From Alphaproteobacteria bacterium (GTDB taxonomy: Bacteria > Pseudomonadota > Alphaproteobacteria > Micropepsales > Micropepsaceae), in NCBI GenBank assembly GCA_009693985.1, contig SHWE01000002.1:1-64000 (forward strand): DNA of 64,000 nucleotides, given 5' to 3'. Positions 1 to 8,160 of the stretch are shown here, in pieces. How positions within the stretch are numbered: position 1 is the first letter of the stretch; each line of letters opens with the position of its first letter. The position numbers and the translations under genes are program-made. The notes under the pieces were generated by a model. It saw only the letters and a list, made by a program, of their open reading frames with translations, was not told the origin of the DNA and made no database searches.

Positions 1-29
1 ATTGGGTCCGTTAGCGGTATTCTGCCGCC

Positions 30-614
30 ATGCTGCCCCGTCGATTCCAACATCTATTCATAGATGAACCGATTTGGGGCATTGGCGGCGGCTTTGTGCT
101 GGCGGCGATACTCACAGCAGTGATGTATTACCCACGCGGTCCGCAAGAGAATTGGGACTCGGCGGATTATATTCAAATGGAATGTGGTCTCGCGGGAGAA
201 ATCGCGGTCGCGATTGCGAGTAGTCGCGATCTCGGGGAGCCGATAATTTCAAATCCGGAGATCAGTTATTCTCCGCAGCTTTCCGGTTCTTCGTATGGAG
301 TAAACTTCAACAATTCGCGTTACTGGACGCGATGGCTCGTACCAGAGGCCCTTCCTCCCAAAACGATCGACTGCAGCAGTGAGTTTACCAAGTACTGGCT
401 CGCTCTTGCGGGATTGCCGCTTCGAGCACCGGACTATCTCGGTCCCGAGAAATATCGGCTATCCCGTATTTCGATCTCGCCTGAAGGTGGAAGCGCGACG
501 GTTCGCGTTTCAATGATTTGCGGTTCCGTATGCGGATATGGTTGGCGCACGCTATGGAAACGGCAGGCTGGACGATGGGTGTTGATGGACAAAGCCATGC
601 TGAGGATTTCCTGA
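30..614 (+). CDS. Small membrane-anchored protein of unknown function
   Basis: 194 residues, no family recognised. One hydrophobic segment at about residues 17-35 (GGGFVLAAILTAVMYY) suggests a membrane anchor, with the remaining 155 residues probably periplasmic. Four cysteines are spread through that part (about 52, 116, 164 and 168), the last two in CGSVC. The C-terminal stretch WKRQAGRWVLMD resembles the end of small secreted alphaproteobacterial proteins of unknown role. The DNA looks somewhat less GC-rich than the neighbouring rarA. It stands alone, 240 bp before rarA, so context gives no clue. The ATG at 30 is the first available; an upstream start outside the window cannot be excluded. 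Confidence 0.6.
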   Translation: MLPRRFQHLFIDEPIWGIGGGFVLAAILTAVMYYPRGPQENWDSADYIQMECGLAGEIAVAIASSRDLGEPIISNPEISYSPQLSGSSYGVNFNNSRYWTRWLVPEALPPKTIDCSSEFTKYWLALAGLPLRAPDYLGPEKYRLSRISISPEGGSATVRVSMICGSVCGYGWRTLWKRQAGRWVLMDKAMLRIS

Positions 615-806
615 ACGTAGCGAGACGGTACTCATTCAACCGAGCCAGCCGGCGCCCTATATGTTAGGCATGACGACCGCAGCGAACACGAGCGCAACGC
701 TCATTGGGACGAAATTGTACCGGAATAGACACCTCATTCCGTGCGCGAGCAGACGCCTAAGCCCGTGGAATTCTTTGAAAACATGCACGCGCACGCGGTT
801 TCAACC

Positions 807-851
807 CCGGGGGGATGGGGTGCTTAGCCATGAGCGCAGCGCTACGCTCCT
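807..851. repeat. Dispersed palindromic repeat, copy 1
   Basis: A G-run followed by GGGGTG and then ATGAGCGCAGCG-CTA-CGCTCCT (830-851) recurs with few changes at 11889-11944. The 3' part is a near-palindrome (GAGCGCAGC pairing with GCTACGCTC). It ends three bases before the rarA start codon at 855, so it would lie in the rarA leader. The preceding 615-806 holds no supported gene. Confidence 0.6.
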
Positions 852-854
852 CCC

Positions 855-2153
855 ATGAGTGATCTTTTCGGCGCCGCCGGACTTGAGAAGGACGCACCGC
901 GTCCTTTGGCGGATCGCTTGCGCCCCGCGACGCTCGCCGATGTCGTCGGCCAGGATCATCTCATCGGCCCCGACGGACCCTTGGGCCGCATGATCGCCGC
1001 GTCGCGCGCGACGTCCATGATCCTGTGGGGCCCACCGGGCACTGGCAAGACGACCATCGCGCGTCTGCTCTCGACCGTGTTCAAGCTCCATTTCGAGCAG
1101 CTCTCCGCCGTGTTCACCGGCGTCGCCGATCTGAAGAAGACCTTCGAAGCCGCGCGGCAGAGGCGCCGAATCGGGCAGGGAACGCTTCTCTTCGTCGATG
1201 AAATCCATCGCTTCAACCGCAGCCAGCAGGATTCCTTCCTGCCCGTGATGGAAGACGGCACCATCGTGCTTGTCGGCGCCACGACCGAGAATCCGTCCTT
1301 CGAGTTGAACGGCGCGTTGCTCTCCCGCGCGCAAGTTCTGGTGCTGCGCCGTCTCGACGACGACGATCTCGAAGCGTTGCTTCAACGCGCCGAAAAACAT
1401 TATGGCCGCGTGCTGCCGCTCACCTCCGAAGCCCGCGCGGCTTTGCGTGCGATGGCGGACGGCGACGGGCGCTATCTGCTCAACCTCGCCGAAGAACTCG
1501 CCGATTTGAAAACCCCTGCGCCGCTCGACACCGCTTCGCTCGCGGCGGCCGTGCAGAAACGCGCGCCGCTCTACGACAAGAGCCGCGAGGAGCATTACAA
1601 TCTGATCTCGGCCCTGCACAAATCGGTGCGCGGCTCCGATCCCGATGCGGCGCTCTATTGGCTGGCGCGCATGTTGGCGGGCGGTGAAAGCCCGCTCTAT
1701 CTGGCGCGGCGCATCGTGCGCATGGCGGTCGAGGATATCGGCCTTGCCGATCCACAGGCTGTACATCAGGCGCTCGCCGCCAAGGACGTTTACGATTTCC
1801 TTGGCTCGCCCGAAGGCGAGTTGGCGCTGGCGCAAGCGGTGATCTATCTCGCCACCGCGCCGAAATCGAACGCCGCCTATGTCGCGTTCGGCGAAGCGAA
1901 GCGTGCGGCCGAGGAACATGGCTCCCTGATGCCGCCCGCTCATATCCTGAATGCGCCGACCAAGCTGATGCAGAATCTCGGTTACGGCGCCGGCTACGAA
2001 TATGACCACGCCACCGAAGAGGCGTTCTCGGGACAGAATTATTTTCCCGACGGCATGGCGCGGGAGAATTTCTACCGTCCCACGGGACGCGGTTTCGAGA
2101 AGGAAGTGGCCAAACGGCTCGAGACCTGGGCCCGTTTGCGCAAACCAGCCTGA
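855..2153 (+). CDS. rarA: Replication-associated recombination protein A (MgsA/RarA AAA+ ATPase)
   Basis: 432 residues, full length for the family. RarA is a cytosolic clamp-loader-like AAA+ ATPase acting at stalled replication forks. Visible motifs: Walker A GPPGTGKTT (59-67), Walker B LLFVDEIHRF (111-120), the sensor stretch GATTENPSFE (141-150), and a C-terminal MgsA domain with the conserved end QNYFPDGM...FYRPTGRGFE. It heads a co-directional run with crcB, rluC and the ATP12 gene, an arrangement common in Alphaproteobacteria. The ATG at 855 directly follows a short palindromic repeat, and no strong ribosome binding site is visible, so expression may depend on that leader. Confidence 0.95.
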   Translation: MSDLFGAAGLEKDAPRPLADRLRPATLADVVGQDHLIGPDGPLGRMIAASRATSMILWGPPGTGKTTIARLLSTVFKLHFEQLSAVFTGVADLKKTFEAARQRRRIGQGTLLFVDEIHRFNRSQQDSFLPVMEDGTIVLVGATTENPSFELNGALLSRAQVLVLRRLDDDDLEALLQRAEKHYGRVLPLTSEARAALRAMADGDGRYLLNLAEELADLKTPAPLDTASLAAAVQKRAPLYDKSREEHYNLISALHKSVRGSDPDAALYWLARMLAGGESPLYLARRIVRMAVEDIGLADPQAVHQALAAKDVYDFLGSPEGELALAQAVIYLATAPKSNAAYVAFGEAKRAAEEHGSLMPPAHILNAPTKLMQNLGYGAGYEYDHATEEAFSGQNYFPDGMARENFYRPTGRGFEKEVAKRLETWARLRKPA

Positions 2154-2229
2154 TGGCGGCTTTTTTCGATGGCAATCCGGGTCCCTTCTCGGGCAAAACT
2201 CCCCTCATGATCAGGGTAGGACGCTAGGG

Positions 2230-2607
2230 ATGAATGTTGCACTCGCCATTGCCGTCGGCGGCGGGCTGGGCGCGCTCGCGCGGCACTATCTGTCCGCCGC
2301 CATCTATAGCGCGACCGGCGGCACCTTTCCCTGGGGCATCCTCGTTGTGAACGTCCTGGGCGGCCTGCTGATGGGGCTGATCGTCGAGCTTGGTGCGCTC
2401 AAGCTGAACTTCAGTCCCGAGATGCGCGCCTTCCTCACGACCGGCGTGCTGGGCGGCTTCACCACCTTCTCGGCCTTCTCGCTCGACACCGCGCTTTTGA
2501 TCGAGCGCGGCGATTGGCTTAGCGCCATCCTCTATGTCGTGAGTTCCGTCGGGCTGTCGATCCTGGCGCTGTTCGCGGGCCTCTATGTGGTGCGGGTGTT
2601 CGCTTGA
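2230..2607 (+). CDS. crcB: Fluoride exporter CrcB (Fluc channel)
   Basis: 125 residues with four hydrophobic helices. Members of this family form dual-topology dimers in the inner membrane that expel fluoride. The signature GGFTTFSAF lies at residues 75-83 and the N-terminal GGGLGALARH is also typical. The ATG at 2230 is chosen because it gives the standard CrcB N-terminus; an in-frame opening reaching back to 2002 runs through the end of rarA. The stop codon overlaps the TTG start of rluC, implying translational coupling. The 76-bp leader was inspected for a fluoride riboswitch and none was convincing. Confidence 0.95.
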   Translation: MNVALAIAVGGGLGALARHYLSAAIYSATGGTFPWGILVVNVLGGLLMGLIVELGALKLNFSPEMRAFLTTGVLGGFTTFSAFSLDTALLIERGDWLSAILYVVSSVGLSILALFAGLYVVRVFA

Positions 2608-3608
2608 GCACCACGGCGCAAGTCGGAACGGACGAGGGCGGCATTCGGCTCGACCGCTGGTTCAAGCGGTACTACCCGGACATCACCCACGGCGCGGTCG
2701 AGAAATTGCTGCGCACCGGGCAGGTGCGGGTCGACGGCAAGCGGGCCAAGGCGAGCGACCGGCTTCAGGTCGGGCAGGCGATCCGCATACCGCCGCAGCT
2801 TCAGGGCAAGGCGGCGGAAGCCACCGAGCCGCGCGAACCGACCTTCAACGACGGCGACAAGAAGCTGATCGAGAAGCTTGTAATCTATGAGGATCAAACC
2901 GTCTTCGTGCTGAACAAGCCGAGCGGGCTCGCGACGCAAGGCGGCTCGGGCATCACCAAGCACATGGACGGCATGCTGGAGGCGCTCCAGGGCAAGAAGC
3001 GCCAGCGGCCGCGCCTGGTCCACCGGCTCGACCGCGACACGTCGGGCGTGATCCTCGTCGCCCGCACGGTTCCCGCCGCTGCCACGCTGTCCGAAGCCTT
3101 GCGCCACCGCGACGCGCGGAAGATCTATTGGGCGCTGGTGAAGGGCGTGCCGCGGCCGCACAAGGGCATCATCAAGCTCGCGCTGGCGAAGGAGACGGGC
3201 TTCGGCCGCCACGGCAAGGACGAGCGCATGGCGCCGGCCGACGAGGACGACGCGCACGCCAAATCGGCCGTCACCTATTATGCCGTGCTGGGGACGGCGG
3301 CCGACCAATATGCCTGGGTCGCGCTGAAGCCGGTGACGGGGCGCACCCATCAGCTTCGCGCCCATATGGCCGCCATCGGCACGCCCATCGTCGGCGATTT
3401 CAAATATGGCGGGCCGGCCGCCAAGGGCATGGGCGAGCTCGAAGACCGGCTGCACCTTCATGCCCACTCCATCGACATTGCTCATCCCGAAGGCGGCCGC
3501 CTGCGCGCGACGGCCTCGCTGCCGCCCCACATGGTGCAGGCGTGGCGCTTGTTCGGCTTCGATGCCAAGCGCGCCGAGGATCCCTTCGAGGAGCTCAGCG
3601 CGCGGTGA
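2604..3608 (+). CDS. rluC: Ribosomal large subunit pseudouridine synthase, RluC/RluD family
   Basis: 334 residues. An S4 RNA-binding domain spans about 14-75 (IRLDRWFKRYY). The catalytic domain has HRLDRDTSG at 140-148 with the nucleophilic Asp144, and the later GRTHQLRAHM. These enzymes isomerise selected uridines of 23S rRNA. RluC is preferred over RluD from size and alphaproteobacterial context, not from specificity residues. It starts at TTG 2604 inside the crcB stop and ends at TGA 3606-3608, overlapping the GTG of the next gene. A HAD phosphatase often found between these two genes in relatives is absent. Confidence 0.9.
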   Translation: MSTTAQVGTDEGGIRLDRWFKRYYPDITHGAVEKLLRTGQVRVDGKRAKASDRLQVGQAIRIPPQLQGKAAEATEPREPTFNDGDKKLIEKLVIYEDQTVFVLNKPSGLATQGGSGITKHMDGMLEALQGKKRQRPRLVHRLDRDTSGVILVARTVPAAATLSEALRHRDARKIYWALVKGVPRPHKGIIKLALAKETGFGRHGKDERMAPADEDDAHAKSAVTYYAVLGTAADQYAWVALKPVTGRTHQLRAHMAAIGTPIVGDFKYGGPAAKGMGELEDRLHLHAHSIDIAHPEGGRLRATASLPPHMVQAWRLFGFDAKRAEDPFEELSAR

Positions 3609-4312
3609 GTAAGCCACGCGACCGCTTCTATAAGGATGTGTCGGTCGAGGGCGGGAAGGACGGGTTCTCCATCCTCCTCGACGGCAAGCCGATCCGAACG
3701 CCTTCCGGCGCGGCGCTCAATTTGCCGACCCGAGCGCTGGCCGATGCGGTGGCCGAGGAATGGCGCGCCCAAGGGCCGAAGATCGACCCTCTGACCATGA
3801 AGCTCACCAAGCTCGCCAATACCGCCATCGACCGGGTCGGTACCGACCGGCCATTGGCCGTCGAGCAGATCATCGGTTTCGCCAGGAGCGACCTCGTCTG
3901 CTACCGCGCCGAAGGGCCCGCCGGCCTCGTCGCGCGGCAAAGGGAACAATGGGACAAGCTGATCGCCTGGGCGAAGACGCGCCACGCCATCGACCTCAAG
4001 ACCGCCAGCGGGATCACCTTCATCGACCAGCCGCCCGAGGCCTTGTCGGCCCTCGCGCGCACATTGGAAGCGCATGACGATTTCGCGCTCACCGGCCTCA
4101 ACGCCGCCGCCACGCTGATGGGCTCGGCCCTCATCGCGCTGGCGCTGATCGATGGGCGGCTCAGCGCGGGTGAGGCATTCGCGGCGGCCGAACTCGACCG
4201 GCTGCATCAGGAGGAGGTTTGGGGGCGCGATGACGAGGCGGATCGCGTGGCCCGCGCGAAATCCGAAGAACTCATGGAAATCGCACGATTTTTCGGACTT
4301 TTGAAAACTTAA
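3605..4312 (+). CDS. ATP12 family chaperone for F1-ATPase assembly
   Basis: 235 residues matching the ATP12 family, whose mitochondrial member binds the F1 alpha subunit during assembly; the bacterial role is inferred from homology. Recognisable segments are RFYKDVSV near the N-terminus, LDGKPIRTPSGA, the GLNAAATLMGSALIALAL helix and the acidic LHQEEVWGRDDEA. The GTG at 3605 overlaps the rluC stop and gives a normal N-terminus; the reading frame upstream is only rluC read out of frame. The F0 subunit genes lie 40 kb away in this window. Confidence 0.88.
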   Translation: MSKPRDRFYKDVSVEGGKDGFSILLDGKPIRTPSGAALNLPTRALADAVAEEWRAQGPKIDPLTMKLTKLANTAIDRVGTDRPLAVEQIIGFARSDLVCYRAEGPAGLVARQREQWDKLIAWAKTRHAIDLKTASGITFIDQPPEALSALARTLEAHDDFALTGLNAAATLMGSALIALALIDGRLSAGEAFAAAELDRLHQEEVWGRDDEADRVARAKSEELMEIARFFGLLKT

Positions 4313-4371
4313 GTTTACACCGCTCCGCGAGCAAAATTGACGGTGCGTCACCATTCGCTAAAGTCCCGTCC

Positions 4372-4998
4372 GTGGAAGCCGAACCGCAGCGCCTCCCCGG
4401 CACCCCGCCTTCCGGCAAGCGGGCGATCTCGCGCGAGCAGAACCGCCGTCAGATCCTCGATGCCGCCCGCCGCGTCTTCGCCGAGCATGGCTATGGCGCG
4501 ACCACGGTGCGCCACATCATCCGGGCGACGCCGCTCGCTTCGGGCACTTTCTACAATTACTTCAAGTCGAAGGAGGAAGTGTTCCAGGCCATCAGAGACG
4601 AGACGGCGCTTTCCATGCGGCCCGCTTTGCGGGAGGCGCGGAGCAAAGCCGGGACGCGGGAAGAATTCGTCGCCGCCACCTTCGGCAGCTTTTTTGCGAA
4701 CGTCGGGGGCAGTGCGGGCGAGGCCGCCGCGCGCAGGCGCAACGACGCCCCCCATGTCCGCGTCGACACGCCGGAGATCGTGGCGGGCTTCGCCGAGCTT
4801 GGTGAGGACGTAAGAACGGCGATGGAGCGCGGGCTGCTGCCCCCGGTGGACGCCGATTTCCTCACCGCCGCGATGGTGGGAATCGCCTTCGAGATCGCCG
4901 AGATGATGCAGAAACAGACGCCGCCCGACCCCGAAGCGGCAACCCGTTTCGCCACGGCGCTTTTCCTAGGCGGGATCGCCAAGCTTCCGGCAGGCTAG
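4372..4998 (+). CDS. TetR/AcrR family transcriptional regulator
   Basis: 208 residues. The N-terminal helix-turn-helix is clear at about 22-70: RRQILDAARRVFAEHGYGAT, then VRHIIRA and SGTFYNYFKSKEEVF. The C-terminal ligand-binding half is divergent, so the effector is unknown. The gene begins at GTG 4372 and ends five bases before the ATG of the MgtC-like gene, so it may be co-transcribed with and control that transporter-like gene; this is inference from position. It is preceded by a 59-bp gap after the ATP12 gene. Confidence 0.88.
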   Translation: MEAEPQRLPGTPPSGKRAISREQNRRQILDAARRVFAEHGYGATTVRHIIRATPLASGTFYNYFKSKEEVFQAIRDETALSMRPALREARSKAGTREEFVAATFGSFFANVGGSAGEAAARRRNDAPHVRVDTPEIVAGFAELGEDVRTAMERGLLPPVDADFLTAAMVGIAFEIAEMMQKQTPPDPEAATRFATALFLGGIAKLPAG

Positions 4999-5003
4999 AA
5001 TTC

Positions 5004-6274
5004 ATGGACACGCTCGATCTTTTCCAGCGCCTTGGCGTGGCGCTCGCCATCGGCCTTCTGATCGGGCTCGAGCGCGGTTGGCAGGACCGCAAAGGCTCGC
5101 CCGGTTCGCGCACGGCAGGCACCGGACCTTCTCGCTGATCGGATTGCTGGGCGGCCTGTGGGGCGCGATGGTGCCGGAGCTCGGCCCGGTGCCGCTGGCG
5201 GCGGCGGGGCTCGCCTTCGCCGCGGTGTTCGCCGCCTTTCAATGGCGCGAAGCGATGGCGGACGGAGATTTCTCCGTCACCAGCACCATTGCCGGTTTCA
5301 TCGTGTTCGCGCTCGGCGCCTTTGCCGTCGTCGGAAACATGGCCGTGGCGGGAGCGGCGGGCGTCGCCACGCTGGCGCTGCTGGCGGCACGCCAGAACCT
5401 GCACGACTTCCTGAAGAACATGACATGGCCGGAATTGCGTTCGGCCGTGCTCATCCTGGCGATGACGTTCCTCGCGCTCCCCGTTCTTCCCAACCGCACC
5501 ATCGATCCGTGGGATGCCTTCAATCCTTACGAGCTGTGGCTGATGACGGTGCTGATCGCCGTCCTCTCCTTCGCCGGCTACGTGGCGGTGCGCCTGATGG
5601 GCGAGCGCGGCCTGGTGCTGTCGGCCATGGCGGGATCGCTTGTCTCATCGACGACGGTCACGCTGATCAATTCGCAACTCGCGGCGAAGACGAAGGCCAA
5701 GGAAAACCCGCTGCTCGCGGTCGCCATCTGCTGTGCCTGGATGACAAGCGTGACGCGCGTGACGATCATCGCGTTGGTGCTCAACCCGGTGCTGTTGGTG
5801 CCGCTACTGCCTTCCGCCGCGGCGGCTCTCAGCGTGCTGGCGCTGGCGGCGCTGGTTTTCTATCGCATGGCAAAAGAGACGGGTGCGCGCGCGCATCTTA
5901 CCTTCGACAATCCACTCGATTTCGTCTTCGTCCTCAAACTCGGCGCGCTGCTGGCGGGCATCACCGTCGCCGCCAAACTCGCCAACGAAGCCTTCGGCCA
6001 GGCCGGTCTGCTCGGCCTTGCCGGTGTTTCCGGCTTTGTCGATGTCGATCCGATCACGATCTCGGCGGCCCGCCTTGCCGGCAATAGCGTTGCGCCGGCT
6101 CTGGCCGCGCAAGCGATCCTGCTCGCCAGCGCCGCCAATCTGGTGACGAAGTTGGTGCTTCCCGTAGCGGTCGCCGACTGGCATTTCGGCGGCAAACTCG
6201 CGATTGTGGGGATTGCCGCGATCCTCGCCGGCGCCGCAATCTGGTTCGCGATCCCCAATGAAAGCCTAGCGTAA
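5004..6274 (+). pseudogene. MgtC/SapB-DUF4010 membrane protein gene, frameshifted
   Basis: The reading frame opens at ATG 5004 with a typical MgtC-type start (VALAIGLLIGLERGWQ) but stops after about 44 residues. The family sequence continues in another frame as RTFSLIGLLGGLWGAMVPEL and runs about 380 residues to 6274, with many membrane segments. The two parts join perfectly if one base is restored after GGCA near 5121, giving the expected GIRTFSLIG. The downstream part retains family features such as NPYELW and LAGNSVAPALAAQA. Either a recent frameshift mutation or an assembly error explains this. A TTG at 5078 could start the second part but would lose the conserved N-terminal helix. Confidence 0.85.
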
Positions 6275-6275
6275 G

Positions 6276-6563
6276 ATGACCGTCGAATTCGTCAGCATGA
6301 ATATCCGCATCGAGGGCGACGTGCAGGGCTGCGGCTTCCGCGATTTTGCCGTGTCGCAAGCGACCGGATTTGGCCTCAAGGGCTGGGTGCGCAACCGTTC
6401 CGACGGCACGGTGGAAGCGGTCGCCTTCGGACCCCGGATGGAGGTCGAGGCCTTCATCACCACCTGCATCAAGGGACCGCCCGGTGCCCGCGTCACCGCG
6501 ATCAATGTCGAGGCCGCCGAAACGCCGAAGGAAATGATCTTTACTCGGCGGGCGACGGTCTAG
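6276..6563 (+). CDS. acyP: Acylphosphatase
   Basis: 95 residues, the usual size. Acylphosphatases hydrolyse acyl phosphates such as carbamoyl or acetyl phosphate. The phosphate-binding loop GDVQGCGFRDF (about 14-24) carries the catalytic Arg, and the catalytic Asn lies in GWVRNRSDGTVE. The family more often has VQGVGFR; here Cys replaces the Val. It starts one base after the stop of the preceding MgtC-like gene, so it is probably in the same transcript. An internal ATG at 6297 (MNIRIEG) is a possible shorter start. Confidence 0.92.
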   Translation: MTVEFVSMNIRIEGDVQGCGFRDFAVSQATGFGLKGWVRNRSDGTVEAVAFGPRMEVEAFITTCIKGPPGARVTAINVEAAETPKEMIFTRRATV

Positions 6564-6711
6564 ACGCGAGCTTTCCCGAACGCGAGCCGGTCGTTAGAAT
6601 GGACAGTCGCGGCATCGCGCGATGCATCCATCCGTACAGCCGCAGCTCATGGCCTGGATGGGCAACAACCAACGCGCATGGTTCTTGCAAATTCATCGGC
6701 AACGCCCGGTC

Positions 6712-7383
6712 CTATGTGTCGACGGGTCCGAATATCTCGACGAAGCTCGCCTTCAGCGCATCGTCAACCTCTTCCATCGAACAGCCAAGTCCGAGCGCCG
6801 CAAGGCTGGTGATTCCTAAATTCGCTTCGCGCAATCCGCACGGCACGATGCCGCCGAAATGCGAGAGGTCGGGCGCGACATTGAGACTGACGCCGTGAAA
6901 CGTCACCCAATGGCGGACCCTCACGCCGATGGCGGCGATTTTGTCTTCGCGTCCGTCGCGTTCCACCCAGATCCCGACGCGCCCCGATTTCCGCATCCCC
7001 GTCACGCCCAATTTCGCCAGAGTAAGAATCAGCCATTCCTCAAGGTCGCGCACATAGGCGCGCACATCTGGCGCGCGGCGCTTGAGATCGAGCATCACAT
7101 AGGCCACGCGCTGGCCGGGCCCGTGATAGGTGTATTGGCCGCCGCGCCCGGTCTTGAACACGGGGAAACGCGCCTCCAGAAGATCGCCGTCCTTGGCGCT
7201 GGCGCCCGCCGTGTAGAGGGCAGGGTGCTCCAGCAGCCAGACCTGCTCGGGCGCCGCTCCCTTAAGAATGGCCTCTACGCGCTGCTCCATGCGGATGACG
7301 GCGTCCGGATAGGCCACACTGTCGCGGCTGACCGTCCATTCGGGAGGGGCGAATCCGGGCCTCATTAAAGACGTAGAAAGCAT
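6712..7383 (-). CDS. lipB: Octanoyl-[acyl carrier protein]:protein octanoyltransferase LipB
   Basis: About 223 residues. LipB moves octanoate from acyl carrier protein to lipoyl domains, the first step of lipoate assembly in the cytosol. Visible family motifs: [16 protein letters not shown], the conserved Lys in [18 protein letters not shown] and the catalytic Cys in GIVPCGLRE. The frame is open further upstream, but that part lies antisense to the FliN-like gene. ATG at 7383 is chosen; 7410 and 7365 are alternatives, none with a strong ribosome binding site. It is divergent from the FliN-like gene with only about 40 bp between starts. Confidence 0.92.
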   Translation of the reverse strand: MLSTSLMRPGFAPPEWTVSRDSVAYPDAVIRMEQRVEAILKGAAPEQVWLLEHPALYTAGASAKDGDLLEARFPVFKTGRGGQYTYHGPGQRVAYVMLDLKRRAPDVRAYVRDLEEWLILTLAKLGVTGMRKSGRVGIWVERDGREDKIAAIGVRVRHWVTFHGVSLNVAPDLSHFGGIVPCGLREANLGITSLAALGLGCSMEEVDDALKASFVEIFGPVDT

Positions 7384-7422
7384 AGTCGGGACAGGATCGT
7401 CTCGTCTCATCCAAGGAATTTC

Positions 7423-7650
7423 ATGTCTTCCATCGTCGACGTCAAAGTTGAAATCTCCGTCGTGCTCGGCAGTTCGGTCATTCCGATGCACCAGCTCCTG
7501 CGCATGGGCCGCGGCGCCGTCATCGAGCTCGGCTCCCATCAGGACGAGCCGGTCACCGTGCTTGCCAACAATAGGCCAGTCGCCAAGGGCGAAATCATCA
7601 TCGACGGGGACCGTATCGCGGTGTCCATCAGCGAAATCCTGATAGCTTAG
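7423..7650 (+). CDS. Solitary FliN-like (SpoA domain) protein
   Basis: 75 residues consisting almost only of the SpoA/FliN C-terminal domain: [38 protein letters not shown] and ISEIL align with the FliN core. FliN forms the flagellar C-ring with FliM and FliG. No flagellar gene lies nearby, and the usual FliN N-terminal extension is missing. A good ribosome binding site (AAGGAA) precedes ATG 7423. It could be the genome's motor-switch FliN or a paralogue with another role; the sequence here does not decide. Confidence 0.8.
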   Translation: MSSIVDVKVEISVVLGSSVIPMHQLLRMGRGAVIELGSHQDEPVTVLANNRPVAKGEIIIDGDRIAVSISEILIA

Positions 7651-7692
7651 CCCAAAGAATAACACTCTAAAATACGTAAATAATTTTATTCC

Positions 7693-7723
7693 CCACAAAA
7701 TTCTTGCATTAAAGAATTCGTGG
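7693..7723. promoter_or_regulatory. Dyad upstream of the cysG remnant and cysH
   Basis: An interrupted palindrome pairs CCACAAAATTCTT (7693-7705) with AAGAATTCGTGG (7712-7723), with one bulged base. It sits in an AT-rich stretch 45 bp before the ATG at 7769. No T-run follows, so an operator is more likely than a terminator for the FliN-like gene. The regulator is unknown. Confidence 0.4.
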
Positions 7724-7768
7724 TCTTAGCTCTATGGGCAATCGGCCTCGTGCCGGTGCGGAGCTTCC

Positions 7769-8160
7769 ATGTTGCCCATCGTCCTTAATCCCAAATCCCT
7801 GCGGGTCGGCTTGGCCGGCCTGGGCGAAAGCTTTGCCCACCGCCGGGCTCTGCTGGTGGAGGCGGGCGTGCGGCCGGCGTGCTCGTGAATGTCGAAGACC
7901 GCCCGGCCTTGTGCGATTTCCATGTCCCGGCGCTGATCCGCCGCGGCGATCTGCTTCTGACGATTTCCACCGGCGGCCGCTCACCCGCCCTCGCGAAGGC
8001 TTTGCGCGAAGATATCGAGCGCCGCTTCGGCACCGAGTGGGATTCGCGCCTCGTCGAAATCGCCGTTTTGCGCGAAACCTTACGCAGCGAAGGCGTCGAC
8101 CCAGGAGAAGTGTCCGAACGCACGCGCGCGCTCATCCAAGGCAAGGGGTGGCTCGATTGA
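7769..8160 (+). pseudogene. Siroheme synthase N-terminal (precorrin-2 dehydrogenase) gene with internal deletion and frameshift
   Basis: ATG 7769 opens MLPIVLNPKSLRVGLAG, a typical start of the CysG N-terminal/Met8-type enzyme that oxidises precorrin-2 and inserts iron to give siroheme. This frame stops at 7886-7888. The family sequence resumes in another frame as GVLVNVEDRPALCDFHVPA and runs to 8160 (GKGWLD). Compared with the family, roughly 40 residues of the Rossmann fold are missing between EAGVRP and GVLVNV, and the missing length is 3n+1 bases, so the two halves cannot be read together. The stop overlaps the TTG start of cysH. A functional siroheme enzyme would have to be encoded elsewhere. 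Confidence 0.75.

Noticed and set aside
661-858. 65-codon open frame before rarA
   Set aside because: No similarity or signal, it runs through the palindromic repeat, and it has no ribosome binding site.
801-2009. 402-codon open frame on the reverse strand opposite rarA
   Set aside because: No recognisable protein; fully explained by the antisense of a strongly conserved gene.
2147-2166. Terminator after rarA (AGCC...GGCT followed by six Ts)
   Set aside because: The stem is only about four base pairs and overlaps the stop codon; crcB is probably co-transcribed.
2154-2229. Possible fluoride riboswitch in the crcB leader
   Set aside because: A CGATGGC and a later TCATGATCAGGG are present, but the pairing and the conserved 3' element of the fluoride aptamer could not be formed convincingly.
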